From Tillandsia leiboldiana (Eukaryota; Streptophyta; Magnoliopsida; Poales; Bromeliaceae): DNA of 64,000 nucleotides. Positions within the stretch are counted from its first letter, which is position 1; each line of letters begins with the position of its first letter. The position numbers were made by a program, and so were the translations under genes. The stretch is from contig CM055073.1 of the NCBI GenBank assembly GCA_029204045.2, positions 25,938,718 through 26,002,717 of the forward strand. The letters are read 5' to 3'. The notes under the pieces were generated by a model. That model was not told where the DNA came from. It saw only the letters and a program-made list of their open reading frames with translations, and did not search any database. Shown here piece by piece: positions 37,474 to 47,437 of this stretch.

Positions 37474-37632
37474 GAGCAATATTGCTATTTATACATCCCA
37501 AAAAGAGTATACATTTTACATTCCATCCATCTAATGGGTGGGAGCTTTTTATTAATCACATCAAGTGACTAATTCTTACGTCTCATCCATTAGATGGGTG
37601 GGGTGTAAGATGTAGACCGGAAAAAAACTATT
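37474..37632. mobile_element. Family A MITE, diverged, followed by a second partial copy
   Basis: It starts GAGCAATATTGCTATTTATAC and contains CCATCCATCTAATGGGTGG- and ATCACATCAAGTGAC-type palindromes. A further partial copy continues to about 37740 (CTATTTATACGCTCCAAAAG). Confidence 0.6.
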
Positions 37633-37739
37633 TATACGCTCCAAAAGTGGTGTATATCCTACACTCCATCCATTCAATGAACGTGTATCACTCACTACTT
37701 ATTTAATATGACTAGTTAAATATCTCACTTATTAGATGC

Positions 37740-38438
37740 ATAAAATATATATTATATATTATTTTTTTGCGTAGGTATAGTACTAATATTGTTTTAAAAT
37801 ATCTGTAAAGCACTATTTTCTCTCAGTTTTATAATAAAATTACTTAAAAAAATAAAATTATGTGATTTATAAAAATACATTACCAAACTATGCCTTTATT
37901 TGCAAAAGGAGCTGAGAGAGATAGAGAGGTGGTCCAAGATTGTAGAAAATAAATTTATGCAGAATTGTTCTCAATTTGGAAAATTAATTTTGGTCACAGT
38001 ATTTGGTTAAGTTTAGATAAAAATTATTTTTTTCTGAAATAATTTTATAAAATTATTTCGCAAAATATTTGTAACTGTTTGCAAAAAATAATTTTTTTAC
38101 TAAATTTTATTTTAAAATAATTTAAAATATGAATTTAAATTATTTTAAAATTAAGTAAGATTGTATATAACTTTAAATCAGAATATAACAAAATGGTAAA
38201 ATTTATACATATAATTCTCGTCTGTATACAATCAAATAAATTATTTATAACTATAATATTTTCTAAAACATCAAACTAAACAAAATTTATATAATTATAA
38301 TTATTATATTTTTAATAACATGTATTTTAATTATACTATATTTACAAATAAATTCAACCAAACGATCGCTTTACTAAAAAAGTGGGATTGTTTGATGAGT
38401 CACGTAATTCATCATATCCACAATTTTTTAAGTCATGT
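37740..38438. other. AT-rich intergenic DNA
   Basis: AT-rich. A segment near 38000 (GTATTTGGTTAAGTTTAGAT) resembles the arm of the foldback element at 41930-42606. No gene. Confidence 0.45.
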
Positions 38439-38446
38439 TATATTAT

Positions 38447-38618
38447 GAGCAATGCTACATGTACACCCCGAAGGGGTGTACATCATACACCTTCACCATT
38501 TTAATGGTGGCGATATTTTTTACGGGTCACATCAAGTGACCCATCATCACACCCCCACCCTTAGATGGGTGGGGTGTATGATGTACACCCCGAAAGGGGT
38601 GTACATATAGCATTTTCC
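38447..38618 (+). mobile_element. Family A MITE, near-consensus copy with perfect 8-bp duplication
   Basis: 172 bp, flanked by TATATTAT (38439-38446 and 38619-38626). Left end GAGCAATGCTACATGTACAC, right end GTACATATAGCATTTTCC. In order it carries GTACACCCC/GGGGTGTAC, CACCATT/AATGGTG, GGGTCAC/GTGACCC, CCCACCC/GGGTGGG and again GTACACCCC/GGGGTGTAC, and the outer parts also pair with each other. No coding capacity. Confidence 0.92.
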
Positions 38619-38689
38619 TATATTATTAGAGTCCTCTCATTATTATTATTATTTTTTTATTTTTTTTAAAGAGAAAGATAATATAGTAT

Positions 38690-39035
38690 TCGCTTCCTTT
38701 ATTTTTAAAATAAATTTAGTTAAAATTTAATTTTTTATATTTATTGCTTCAAAAATTCAACATTATTTATATATATTTCTATTGTCTATCTTTGTTAGAA
38801 AAATCTAATTAATTATAGATTAAATACTTAATTTTAGTTAGTTAGTCAGATAAATTTATTTTTTTATCCTTCTAAATATTTTTGTATTATTTTAACAGTT
38901 TAAATTTTTAATAAACCGGAGGGACATATATGAACAATTTAGAATTTTTGAAAGAATAAATATGAAAAGTTGAACTTTGTAGAATATATCTGCTATTCGA
39001 CAAGTTTACAGGAAGTCGTATGAAATTAACCCTAT
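38690..39035. repeat. Family C foldback element, diverged copy
   Basis: It shares AAATTTAATTTTTTATATTTATT at the left and TCTGCTATTCGACAAGTTTA...ATGAAATTAACCCTA at the right with the 28760 and 43858 copies. Ends are approximate. Confidence 0.45.
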
Positions 39036-39192
39036 AATATATATTATATTCTATTTTCAAATATTTTTTAAAATAAAATAAATTATTTTATAAGTAAAAA
39101 TATTTTTATTTGGGACCGCTGAAAAGAGAAAATAATCTTTCTGTCTTCTGCTCTATCTTCTTACTTGATTTGGACAAATTCAAGGCAAGTTA

Positions 39193-39824
39193 GGGTGTGT
39201 TTAATTTGTTGGCCGTAAAATGTATCAAAAATAATGTTTCATGCGTTTATTTAGTCGTAATTTTTTTTTTCAGAAAACTATTTTTATCGATTTGAGAAAA
39301 ATAGAATGTTTTCATTTTTTGAAGATTTTCGACGAACAAAAACTCAGGGAAACAATCAAAATTTCCATATCTCGAAATTTGATATAAAGTGTGGATTCAC
39401 TTTCACTTCTAGAAAATTCGTTTTGAATAAAGGGCGAATCGATCCGACTATACCAGACCCTTGGTGCCTGTTTAATTCCATATAACGTCTTTCGTAGTCG
39501 GTAAACTTTATTTTCTTATCATTTAATTTTATAGCCCTGTGTCTACTCAACAAAAATTTTTTCATCAAAAAATCCATTAAAAAAAAAATGATTTAACATC
39601 AAATTGAAAAGCTGTATAAAATTTTCTTCATTCATTTTTTTTTTCACCCAACAAAATAAATGTAATTTTTTTTTTAAAATTTTCAACCAAACAAATATCG
39701 ATAAAAAAGCTATTATTACTTAAAAAAAAAAAACAAACACTACAAAACGTAAAATTCCTTTTTATCAAAAAGTATTTTTTCATAATCTTTTTTTTAATAA
39801 TTTTATATACAACCAAACACTCCC
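39193..39824. mobile_element. Tourist-like (PIF/Harbinger-related) MITE
   Basis: The left end GGGTGTGTTTAATTTGTTGG and the right end AACCAAACACTCCC form an imperfect inverted repeat flanked by TTA on both sides (39190-39192 and 39825-39827). 632 bp, AT-rich. Two minus-strand open frames inside (about 60-70 residues) show no family and are likely chance. Confidence 0.7.
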
Positions 39825-39949
39825 TTATTTTTTTTTATAATTTTAAATTTTATCTACAGACTTTTTTTAATCGAATGGCTAAAAATTTGATAGCACCAAT
39901 AACTTGGTACTATCGATAGTATTCTAATCTAATTATATTCTAATCTAAT

Positions 39950-39979
<30 letters not shown>

Positions 39980-39983
<4 letters not shown>

Positions 39984-40150
39984 AGTGCTAGGTGTACACC
40001 CCAAATGGGGTGTACATCCTACACCCACCCCATCTTGGGGTGGGTATTCATCCACTCGTCACATCATGTGACGAGTGGAATTCACCCACCCCTAGGATGG
40101 GGTGGGTGTAAGATGTACACCCCATTTGGGATGTACATCTAGCATTTTCC
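39980..40150 (+). mobile_element. Family A MITE, sub-family with ACTCGTCACATCATGTGACG core
   Basis: It starts GAAGTGCTAGGTGTACACC and ends ACATCTAGCATTTTCC, between TA repeats. The core palindromes are CCCATCTTGGGG- and CACTCGTCACATCATGTGACGAGTG-like, a variant of the 38447 type. First of four copies in a row. Confidence 0.82.
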
Positions 40151-40162
40151 ATATATATATAT

Positions 40163-40334
40163 GAGCAATGCTACATGTACACCCCGAAGGGGTGTATATC
40201 ATACACCTCCACCATTTTAATGGTGGCGATATTTTTTACGGGTCACATCAAGTGACCCATCATCACACCCCCACCCTTAGATGGGTGGGGTGTATGATGT
40301 ACACCCCGAAAGGGGTGTACACATAGCATTTTCC
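40163..40334 (+). mobile_element. Family A MITE, near-consensus copy
   Basis: 172 bp, nearly identical to the 38447 copy, bounded on both sides by TATATATA. Separated from the preceding copy by only 12 bp of TA repeat. Confidence 0.88.
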
Positions 40335-40344
40335 TATATATATA

Positions 40345-40433
40345 GCTATGTTACATGTACACTCCAAATGGGGTGTACATTTTACACCTATCCCATCCTT
40401 GGATGGATATTTATCCACTCGTCATTTCGAACT
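40345..40433 (+). mobile_element. Family A MITE, right-truncated
   Basis: It starts GCTATGTTACATGTACACTC and follows the 39980 sub-family to about 40433. There it joins the dispersed GTACCAATGACTTGGTATTA motif also seen near 30285 and 39893; the right half is lost. Confidence 0.65.
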
Positions 40434-40474
40434 GACGATAGTACCAATGACTTGGTATTATCAACAGTATTCCA

Positions 40475-40509
<35 letters not shown>

Positions 40510-40671
40510 GCTATGCTACATGTACACTCCAAATGGGGTGTACATCCTACACCTATTTCATCCTAGGGTGGGTATTTATCCACTCGTCATTTCGAACTGA
40601 TGAGTAGAATTCATCCCATCCAAGGATGGGTGAGATGTAAGATGTACACCTCATTTAAAATGTACATCTAG

Positions 40672-40676
<5 letters not shown>
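40510..40676 (+). mobile_element. Family A MITE, sub-family copy
   Basis: It starts GCTATGCTACATGTACACTC and ends ATGTACATCTAGTATTA, then runs into the long TA tract. Confidence 0.75.

Positions 40677-40738
<62 letters not shown>
40674..40738. repeat. (TA)n microsatellite, about 65 bp
   Basis: An almost uninterrupted TA repeat at the end of the row of family A MITEs. Confidence 0.95.
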
Positions 40739-40741
<3 letters not shown>

Positions 40742-40751
40742 TTTGTGTGTG

Positions 40752-40754
<3 letters not shown>

Positions 40755-40792
<38 letters not shown>
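40755..40792. repeat. (GA)n microsatellite
   Basis: An uninterrupted GA run of about 18 units followed by G-rich sequence. Confidence 0.95.
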
Positions 40793-40794
<2 letters not shown>

Positions 40795-41102
40795 GTTTGT
40801 GGTGGGGAATGGAGATTAGGTCGGGTACGCGAGAAAGGACGAGGGAGGGAGGGAGAGAGGGGGGACCAGCGACAGGTGCTAAGACTTATCATGGTGCCCT
40901 TCAAAGTGGTGGGCTCCACCCACGCGATCGGACGGTCCGCGTTGGATGGCGAGCGAGCGGGCTCTCTCTCTCTCTCTCTATCTCTTCCCTTTTCTGCCAA
41001 ACCCGCACTGGGCCGACAGCGTACTCAGAGCCCGTCCGGCCCGTCCTCTCTCTCTATTGGGCCAAGCAGGCCGTATTGTCTGACAACCTCCTGCCTGCAC
41101 CT
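40793..41102. other. GC-rich unassigned sequence
   Basis: GC-rich with purine-rich and CTCTCTCT tracts and a GATCGGACGGTCCGCG motif near 40927. Open frames on both strands have low-complexity products. I see no gene. Confidence 0.35.
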
Positions 41103-41902
41103 TGTCCACCACGTCATCTGTGGACCACTTTTCTCATCTCCCCCCATGATCTAGGAGCAGGGATAATACCAATTAGTACGGATACCCGAAATTTTATCTG
41201 ATCGGAATGGATTTACTCTGTGGATTAGTTTTCTCATCTCTCCATGATTTAGGAATGGGGATGTCAATGAGTACAAATATCCGAACTCGAATCTGAACAG
41301 AATGAATTTACTTGATGTAAAACGGATATGAATTCGGATACGAATATAAAAAACTAGCCCGACACATTTGGATTCAAATATGGATTTTGGTCCACCACGT
41401 CATATGTGGAGCAGTTTTCTCATCTCCCCCCTTGATCTAGGAGTAGGGATGATGTCAATGAGTACGGATATCTGAAAATTTATCAAAACTTGAATCCGAA
41501 CGGAATGAATTTACTCGATATTAAATGAATATGGATTCAGATACGGATATAAAAAACGAAAATTCGATAGATTTGGATTCAAATATGGATTTTGACTGTG
41601 CCCGGCTCGAACCCGAATTGATTTTACGTTATATAATATATATGTATATAAATATTTGATATTATATTTAAATTTATATTTTAAAATTTTAAATTTAATG
41701 TAATAAGTTTTGAAATATTGTAAAGAGAAAAAAAAAATAATTATTTCGAATTTCGATTTTCGGATTCGGAGTCGGGTTCAAGTCTTAAATTTTTTGTCCG
41801 ATTTGGATATGGATGTTTAAAATCCGTCAGATTCGAGTTCGGATTCGAATTTTTAAGAATTCACCCTGAATCCGATCATGAATCCGACCCGTTGACATCC
41901 TA
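41103..41902 (+). mobile_element. Family B MITE in a three-step tandem array with flanking DNA
   Basis: A flank of about 50-60 bp (CCACCACGTCATCTGTGGAC...TTCTCATCTCC) plus the family B left end occurs three times, starting at about 41105, 41218 (partial) and 41391. The first two units stop at different points inside the MITE; the third runs to the right end TGACATCCTA at 41902. Because flank and MITE are repeated together, local tandem duplication after insertion is the simplest origin. Confidence 0.65.
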
Positions 41903-41929
41903 TCTCGGAGTGCGAACCGATGCACCAAA

Positions 41930-42606
41930 TAAGATTTTGAAAAATTGATTTGTATAGAATTATTTTTGGTCAAAAAATTGTACAGTATTTGGCTGCATTT
42001 AGATAAAAAAATATTTTAAAAAATAATTCTGGATCCAAAAATAATTTTTGGTTTAAATATAGAGTGTTTGGTAATATCATTTTTAAACTCTGATTCTAAT
42101 TTTTAGAATTTGTTTTCTAATTTTTGAGCCTCAAAATCATAAGCAGTTAAAATCTGCCTATTGAAATATGATTTTTATTTTAGAATTAAATTTTAAATTA
42201 TTATTTTGATTTTATATTCAAATTTTAAATTTAATTTTTTATTTTAAATTTTAAATTTTATATTTAAATTTTAAAATGCCAAATTTTAACTTTTAAATTT
42301 CAAATTTTAAAATTAAAAATTAAAAATTTACAAATTCATATTTTAAATTAAAATATCAAATTTTAAAATTTTGCACAAATTTAAAAATAAAAAAATAAAA
42401 AATTTAAATTTAAATTTAAATTCATTATTTTTAAATAAAATTCAGGAAAAATAATTTGCAAATAATAAAATTTTTTTGCCAAACAGTTTAACAAAATCAA
42501 TTCAAAAAAGTCGATTTTTATCTAAATTTAGCCAAATACTCTATATCTTTTAACCAAAATCAAATTTTCAAACTAAAATTAATTTTATAAAAATTATTTT
42601 TCTAGA
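41930..42606. repeat. Foldback element with arms of about 95 bp
   Basis: The left arm (TTGATTTGTATAGAATTATT...GTATTTGGCTGCATTTAGAT) has its imperfect inverse at about 42515-42606 (ATCTAAATTTAGCCAAATAC and onwards). The middle is an almost pure A/T sequence of AAATTTTAAATTT-like words. Noncoding. Confidence 0.5.
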
Positions 42607-43019
42607 ATCTAGGCCAAACAGGCTGACTGTTTGGTTTGGTTTATTAGTTTTTTTTTTTTTTGCTTCAATTCAGTTTTAAAAATTACTGAAATTCGGTAAT
42701 ACTTCTCAAAACCGAATCGAACCGAAAATCAAATTGCTAATATTATTGCTGATATATACTAAAATGAAAATATTTTAAAATATTAATAGAGTATCTAATA
42801 GTTAATATTACAAAATAAAATATTTAAATAATTTATTATAAAATAAAAATTTATTTTTAATAAATATTTTAGAGTCGGTTTACGATGCAAAGATGGTTCA
42901 ATATGGAGTTGAATAGGAATGCGATTCATTGTAACAGTTATCTAGTTGATGTGATCAAATCTCTTATGTGTATTTTTTATAATGATTCAATTTTAAACTT
43001 TTTTATTAAGATATTCTTA

Positions 43020-43277
43020 CACTATAATAAAACTATGTTATAGCGATATTTTTAAGTATTGCTAAATACTAAACAAAATGCTGGTAAAAAAAATACCGAC
43101 ACTTGTCATTAGTATCGCTATATGTGCCGTCGCTAGAATGTATAGCGACACATTACTATAATGTGTTCCAAAAATATATCCCTATAGCTTAATTTTGGAT
43201 ATAGATGGACTATAAATGAAACACTTGTAAAAAAGTGTCACAAATATGTATTCCTATAATCTAATTTTATTGTAGTG
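43020..43277. mobile_element. CACTA-like MITE (family D)
   Basis: It starts CACTATAATAAAACTATG and ends CTAATTTTATTGTAGTG, flanked by TTA on both sides. Its inner arms carry GCGACACATTACTATAATGTG-like and TGTCGCTATATGTG-like segments. Same family and length as 47495-47754. Confidence 0.75.
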
Positions 43278-43574
43278 TTATTTTCAAACTTTTTAAGTAA
43301 AAAAAAAAAAATAAATAATAATGATAATTATTTTTCCAACTGTAAAAATTTTCAGCTTATTTTTGGGACATTTTGGGACAATCCAAACAGGGTGCAGTCT
43401 CATTATAACTGGTGGAAAATAAGAACAACTTGTGATCCAGCAAAATGGTGCATGTGATCTAGTTAATGATATATTTGTACAGTTGCTATGCTCTCAGGGA
43501 ATCTCCACTCACTTTTGCACTGTGTGTTACCCTTACTATTGCTTCTTCTTAGATACAAATATATGTAATAAAAT

Positions 43575-43834
43575 ATTATTATAATAAAATTAGGTTATAG
43601 CGACATTTTTAAGTATTTTTAAAATCTAAAAAAAATATCGCTGATAAAAATACCGACACTTATTGTAAGTGTTGCTATATGTGACGTCGCTAGGGTGTAT
43701 AGCGACACATTTTTGTAATATGTCCCAAAAATGTGTCCCTATAATCTAATTTTGGATATTTATGGAATATAGATAGAACACTTATACAAAAGTGTCACAA
43801 ATATATGTCCCTATAACCTAATTTTGTTGTAGTG
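43575..43834. mobile_element. CACTA-like MITE (family D), decayed left end
   Basis: It begins ATAATAAAATTAGGTTATAG and ends CCTAATTTTGTTGTAGTG. About 260 bp. Inner segments match the 43020 and 47495 copies. Confidence 0.7.
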
Positions 43835-43857
43835 AATAGTTGATTTCATACAGCTTT

Positions 43858-44170
43858 CTGTAAATATATGGAATAACAGATACATTTTTATAAAATTTAA
43901 TTTTTTATATTTATTTTTTTTAAAAATCTTAAGTTGTTCATGTATGTCGATATAACTTTGATTAGTTAGTAAGGTAAATTTATTTTTTTACCCTTTCAAA
44001 TATTTGTGTATTATTTTAACAGTTGAAACTTTTAAAGAGATATATTTGAAGAGTAAAACTGACATTTTATATATATTCGGTTAAAAAATAAACAGTAAAC
44101 TAACGGTAATAAACTAAAGAGATATATATGAACGAATAATTTAGAACTTTTATATGAAATTAACTCCAAA
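43858..44170. repeat. Family C foldback element, diverged copy
   Basis: Shares AAATTTAATTTTTTATATTTATT near the left end and ATGAAATTAACTCC near the right end with the copies at 28760 and 38690. Ends are approximate. Confidence 0.45.
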
Positions 44171-44447
44171 ATTATTTTAAAAGTAGTTCTAAAATGAGTG
44201 ACATAAAAACGAGGACATAACACCATTTCACCTTTTGTAAAAAAATTGGAATGTTCTCATATTTAAAAATTACTTATTAAAGATAAAAAGATGGTTAGAT
44301 ATATAAATATATTAAAATATCTCATTATTATTATTATTATTATGCTATATTATATTTATTATTTTATAAATTTTATATTATACATTATTCTACAATAAAC
44401 AATATAATATATTATGAAATACCATATAAGATAATAAATATGTTAGG

Positions 44448-44973
44448 CTTGTATACTTTTAAAGATCACGGAGATTTCCGTACTTTCAAATTGTTTTCGA
44501 TGTTAAGACATTTGAATGGACGATCGGTTCTGTTAAACTAGATCTAAAGTATGTTAAAAGATTAGAAAATAAATTTCATAAATTTTCGATATTATTTGCC
44601 TATTTATCAAAAAGGCTCAAAATTATCAATTTAAATGGCTGTGGTTAGCCGTTTGCAAGTTTAACGGTGTAGAAATATTCAAATTACGTAAAATTTTGTT
44701 AGAAAATTTTTTATACTATATAAAATAGGATCAATATCGTTGATCTAAAATTTTAGTATTATATTATCATATTTTATAAGATTTTTATTAGAAGTCGTTG
44801 ATTTTGAACCATTTCGATCACTAAGTAAATGATAGCAAAAAATTATAAAATTTATTTTCTAGATATTTTAAATATTCTAGATCAAATCTAACGAACTGAT
44901 CATCGATTTGAAAGTCTCAATATCGAAAACAACTTGAAAGCATAGAAGCCTCCGTGTTTTTAAAAGTACACAG
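44448..44973. mobile_element. Foldback MITE with inverted repeats of about 95 bp
   Basis: The left arm TTGTATACTTTTAAAGATCA...TTTCAAATTGTTTTCGATGT has its imperfect inverse at about 44880-44973 (ATCGAAAACAACTTGAAAGC...TTTTTAAAAGTACACAGG). About 525 bp and noncoding. Long arms suggest a MULE-like origin, but no target duplication is clear. Confidence 0.6.
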
Positions 44974-45728
44974 GACAGACTCAATATATAATGTGTTGAA
45001 ATATATTGCCTTCAATTGTTTATTAACTATATTTTTTTTTTTTCATTACTCGATCTCTACTATTCTCAAAATAATATCAAAATTAATTTTAGCTATTTTC
45101 ATAAATATATATATTTTTAAACCAAATATAATTTTACCATTATTCCTTCTTATCCTATAATAACTAATTATCCAAAGTATAACATTTTTTTAAGCTTATG
45201 GAAATATTAGTGTGCAACCAAACATAGCGTTAGAAAACTATAGTTTTATGTTTTTTTTATTGTAGTGCCAGACAGGAATATGATTTTGAGGTTTAAAAGT
45301 AAAAACTTTAATTTTTGATTTCTAAACTTGCTGCATTAAACGAATTTAGCTAAAATTTATTATAATGCTACTTTTACTAGCTTCTCTTTTTTTTTTTTTT
45401 TTTTTTTACTACATTTGATATTTTTTTGGCTCACCCAGGATTTGCTTTCGACCGCAATCACCTTAGCAAATTGTTTGGCAAGTATAAATTTGGAGCTATT
45501 AGTGTGTTGGTAATTAAAACAAGAATCTATGAATCCTAAGTCATAAAATTTGAATACCTAATTTAGAGCTTCTATATTTAACGATAAAAATAAGCTGTCG
45601 AAATATCTTTAATACTATGCTTCTCCTAAAAGCACTATTTTAACCGCGCTTTATCAAAAGGTGCTATGGGCCTATTTGGCCCTGATGTTGCTCTTGCTTT
45701 AAGGGACAATAAGATCCAGTGAAGCATC

Positions 45729-45767
<39 letters not shown>

Positions 45768-46403
45768 ACTATGCTATAACAAGAAACAGAAAAAAAATAA
45801 CTAAGTCCTAAAACTAAAACCTTTAATTTGATATATACTTCCAAGTTCACTCTAGAAATAATCTATTTGAGGTATTTTTGTAACAGTACAGGCACTATAA
45901 ATGGCCAAACAACTTACCCAATCTAATATAAATGGAAGCATATATATATATGCAACACAGTAGTTTGAATTCAATTTAACACAATGTTTTTGTTTGGTGG
46001 TGTCCATTATATATGTACTTAGTATACATGTGTTTGATGAAGGAGAATGAAAAAGAGATGTAAAAACTAATGGGACACACTGTACGATTAGACTAGAAAT
46101 AGGCACTACTGGGACAAATTCTCACGCCGTTGTACTACAACATGTCAACATGTATCAAAGTGTTATGAGCAATCCAAAACTCCAACTGTTGATGTAATTA
46201 ATAGCTTCTTCAGAATTTCATGGCCATGTTAAAATTGTGTGATATATATATGTATATATATTTGCTTGTTTAAGGTTTAGCATTTGAACTGTTGTTTTAA
46301 TTTGCACCACTCGCTTTGTCATGAAAATTTACGTCGTCACGTGAGCACAGTCACAATGATTTATTTAGCGATCGCAGTAGAAAGTAGAAAGCAAAAATCA
46401 GAG
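44974..46403. other. AT-rich intergenic DNA with a (GA)n tract
   Basis: A (GA)n run at about 45731-45763 and T-runs near 45031 and 45388. No gene is visible. Confidence 0.5.
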
Positions 46404-46757
46404 TAGGTTAAACATTATCAACATGCGTCGTGATGGATATAGACATGACGTTTTTTTTTATCCAATCTGTTTCTTATTACAAATTTATCTTGAAGAGAGG
46501 ATAAGAATGATTTTACGGACTTTCAAATTATTTCATCTGTAGGAATGAAAAATTATGAGAAAATAAAAATATCCCGTATAGGTTAAACATTATCAACAGG
46601 CGTGGCGGATATGAACATGACGATCTTTTCCTCCTATTTGTGTCTTATTAGAAATTTATCCTAAAAAGAGGATAGGGATGATTTTACCCTCGCAAGAACT
46701 TTCAAATAATTTCATCTATGCAGGAGTGAAAAATCATGAAAAAATAAAAATATCACA
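46404..46757 (+). repeat. Diverged tandem duplication, unit about 175 bp
   Basis: The sequence from AGGTTAAACATTATCAACAT (46407) to the ATGAGAAAATAAAAATATC segment is followed by a second, diverged copy from 46580 to 46757. No coding sequence. Confidence 0.75.
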
Positions 46758-47259
46758 TAAGGGCGAGAACCCTTGGGCTTCAAATTTAAAATTTTAGATA
46801 CTAGTCATCAAATTTTTTATCACTTGCACTAAAAATGATCTATAAGACAAAAAGATTTAACCATCAAATATTTATGTGCAAGCACTTTGTTTATTTTGAT
46901 TAAGATGTTATCTATTAATTATATTGGTCATAAGGGAAGCACTGACATGTATTTTATTTTATTTTTTTTTTTTGTTAAATTTAAGTCCCATTCAATTATG
47001 AGAGTTTGAAACATCTCTTGTCACGAAAATTAAAGCATGACTATCTATCTATATTTTTAATTTTTAATTTTTAAAAATATTTTCTCTCTTCAACTCTTTT
47101 GCTTCCTGAAGCGTCTCTCTTTCTCCTCCAATTTTTTTCCACACGGCATTTAATTCTATTTTTTGTGAAACACTTTCTTACTTTCTCATTTCCTCTTTAT
47201 CCTGAAGCGTCTCTTTCTCTCCTCCCCACCCCCTAACCCCCTTCCACACGACATTTAAG
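46758..47259. other. Intergenic DNA with a pyrimidine-rich stretch
   Basis: CTCTCTTTCTCCTCC-type segments occur twice (about 47114 and 47209) as a short diverged direct repeat just upstream of the PABP-like fragment. Nothing else is recognised. Confidence 0.4.
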
Positions 47260-47391
47260 TACCTCGACGCCAAGGTCACGGTCAGGAACCTCTACAACCT
47301 CTTCTTCATCGTCGACGCCGTCGCATCCTTTAGGATTTGCAAGAATGCCACCCCGGGGGGCTCCCTCGGATACGGCTACGTCAACTACATA
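47260..47391 (+). pseudogene. Poly(A)-binding protein RRM1-like fragment
   Basis: One open frame reads YLDAKVTVRNLYNLFFIVD and then VASFRICKN...SLGYGYVNYI. The order LYNLF, a short helix, a strand with R-x-C, then SLGYGYVNY matches the first RRM (RNP2 region to RNP1) of cytoplasmic poly(A)-binding proteins. Changes such as FFIVDA and the missing flanks show it is decayed. It is GC-rich compared with its surroundings and ends 47 bp before the LTR element at 47438. It may be a captured or retrocopied piece. Confidence 0.6.
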
Positions 47392-47437
47392 TTGACCAGT
47401 GAGCTAGTATGAAGTTAGAAGTATCAGTATACAATTT

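Noticed and set aside
39356..39816. Two minus-strand open frames with Lys/Phe-rich products
   Set aside because: They lie within a Tourist-like MITE and have only AT-driven composition.
40281..40607. Plus-strand ORF with MLHVHSKWGVHFT-like repeats
   Set aside because: It is the translation of tandem family A MITEs and TA repeats.
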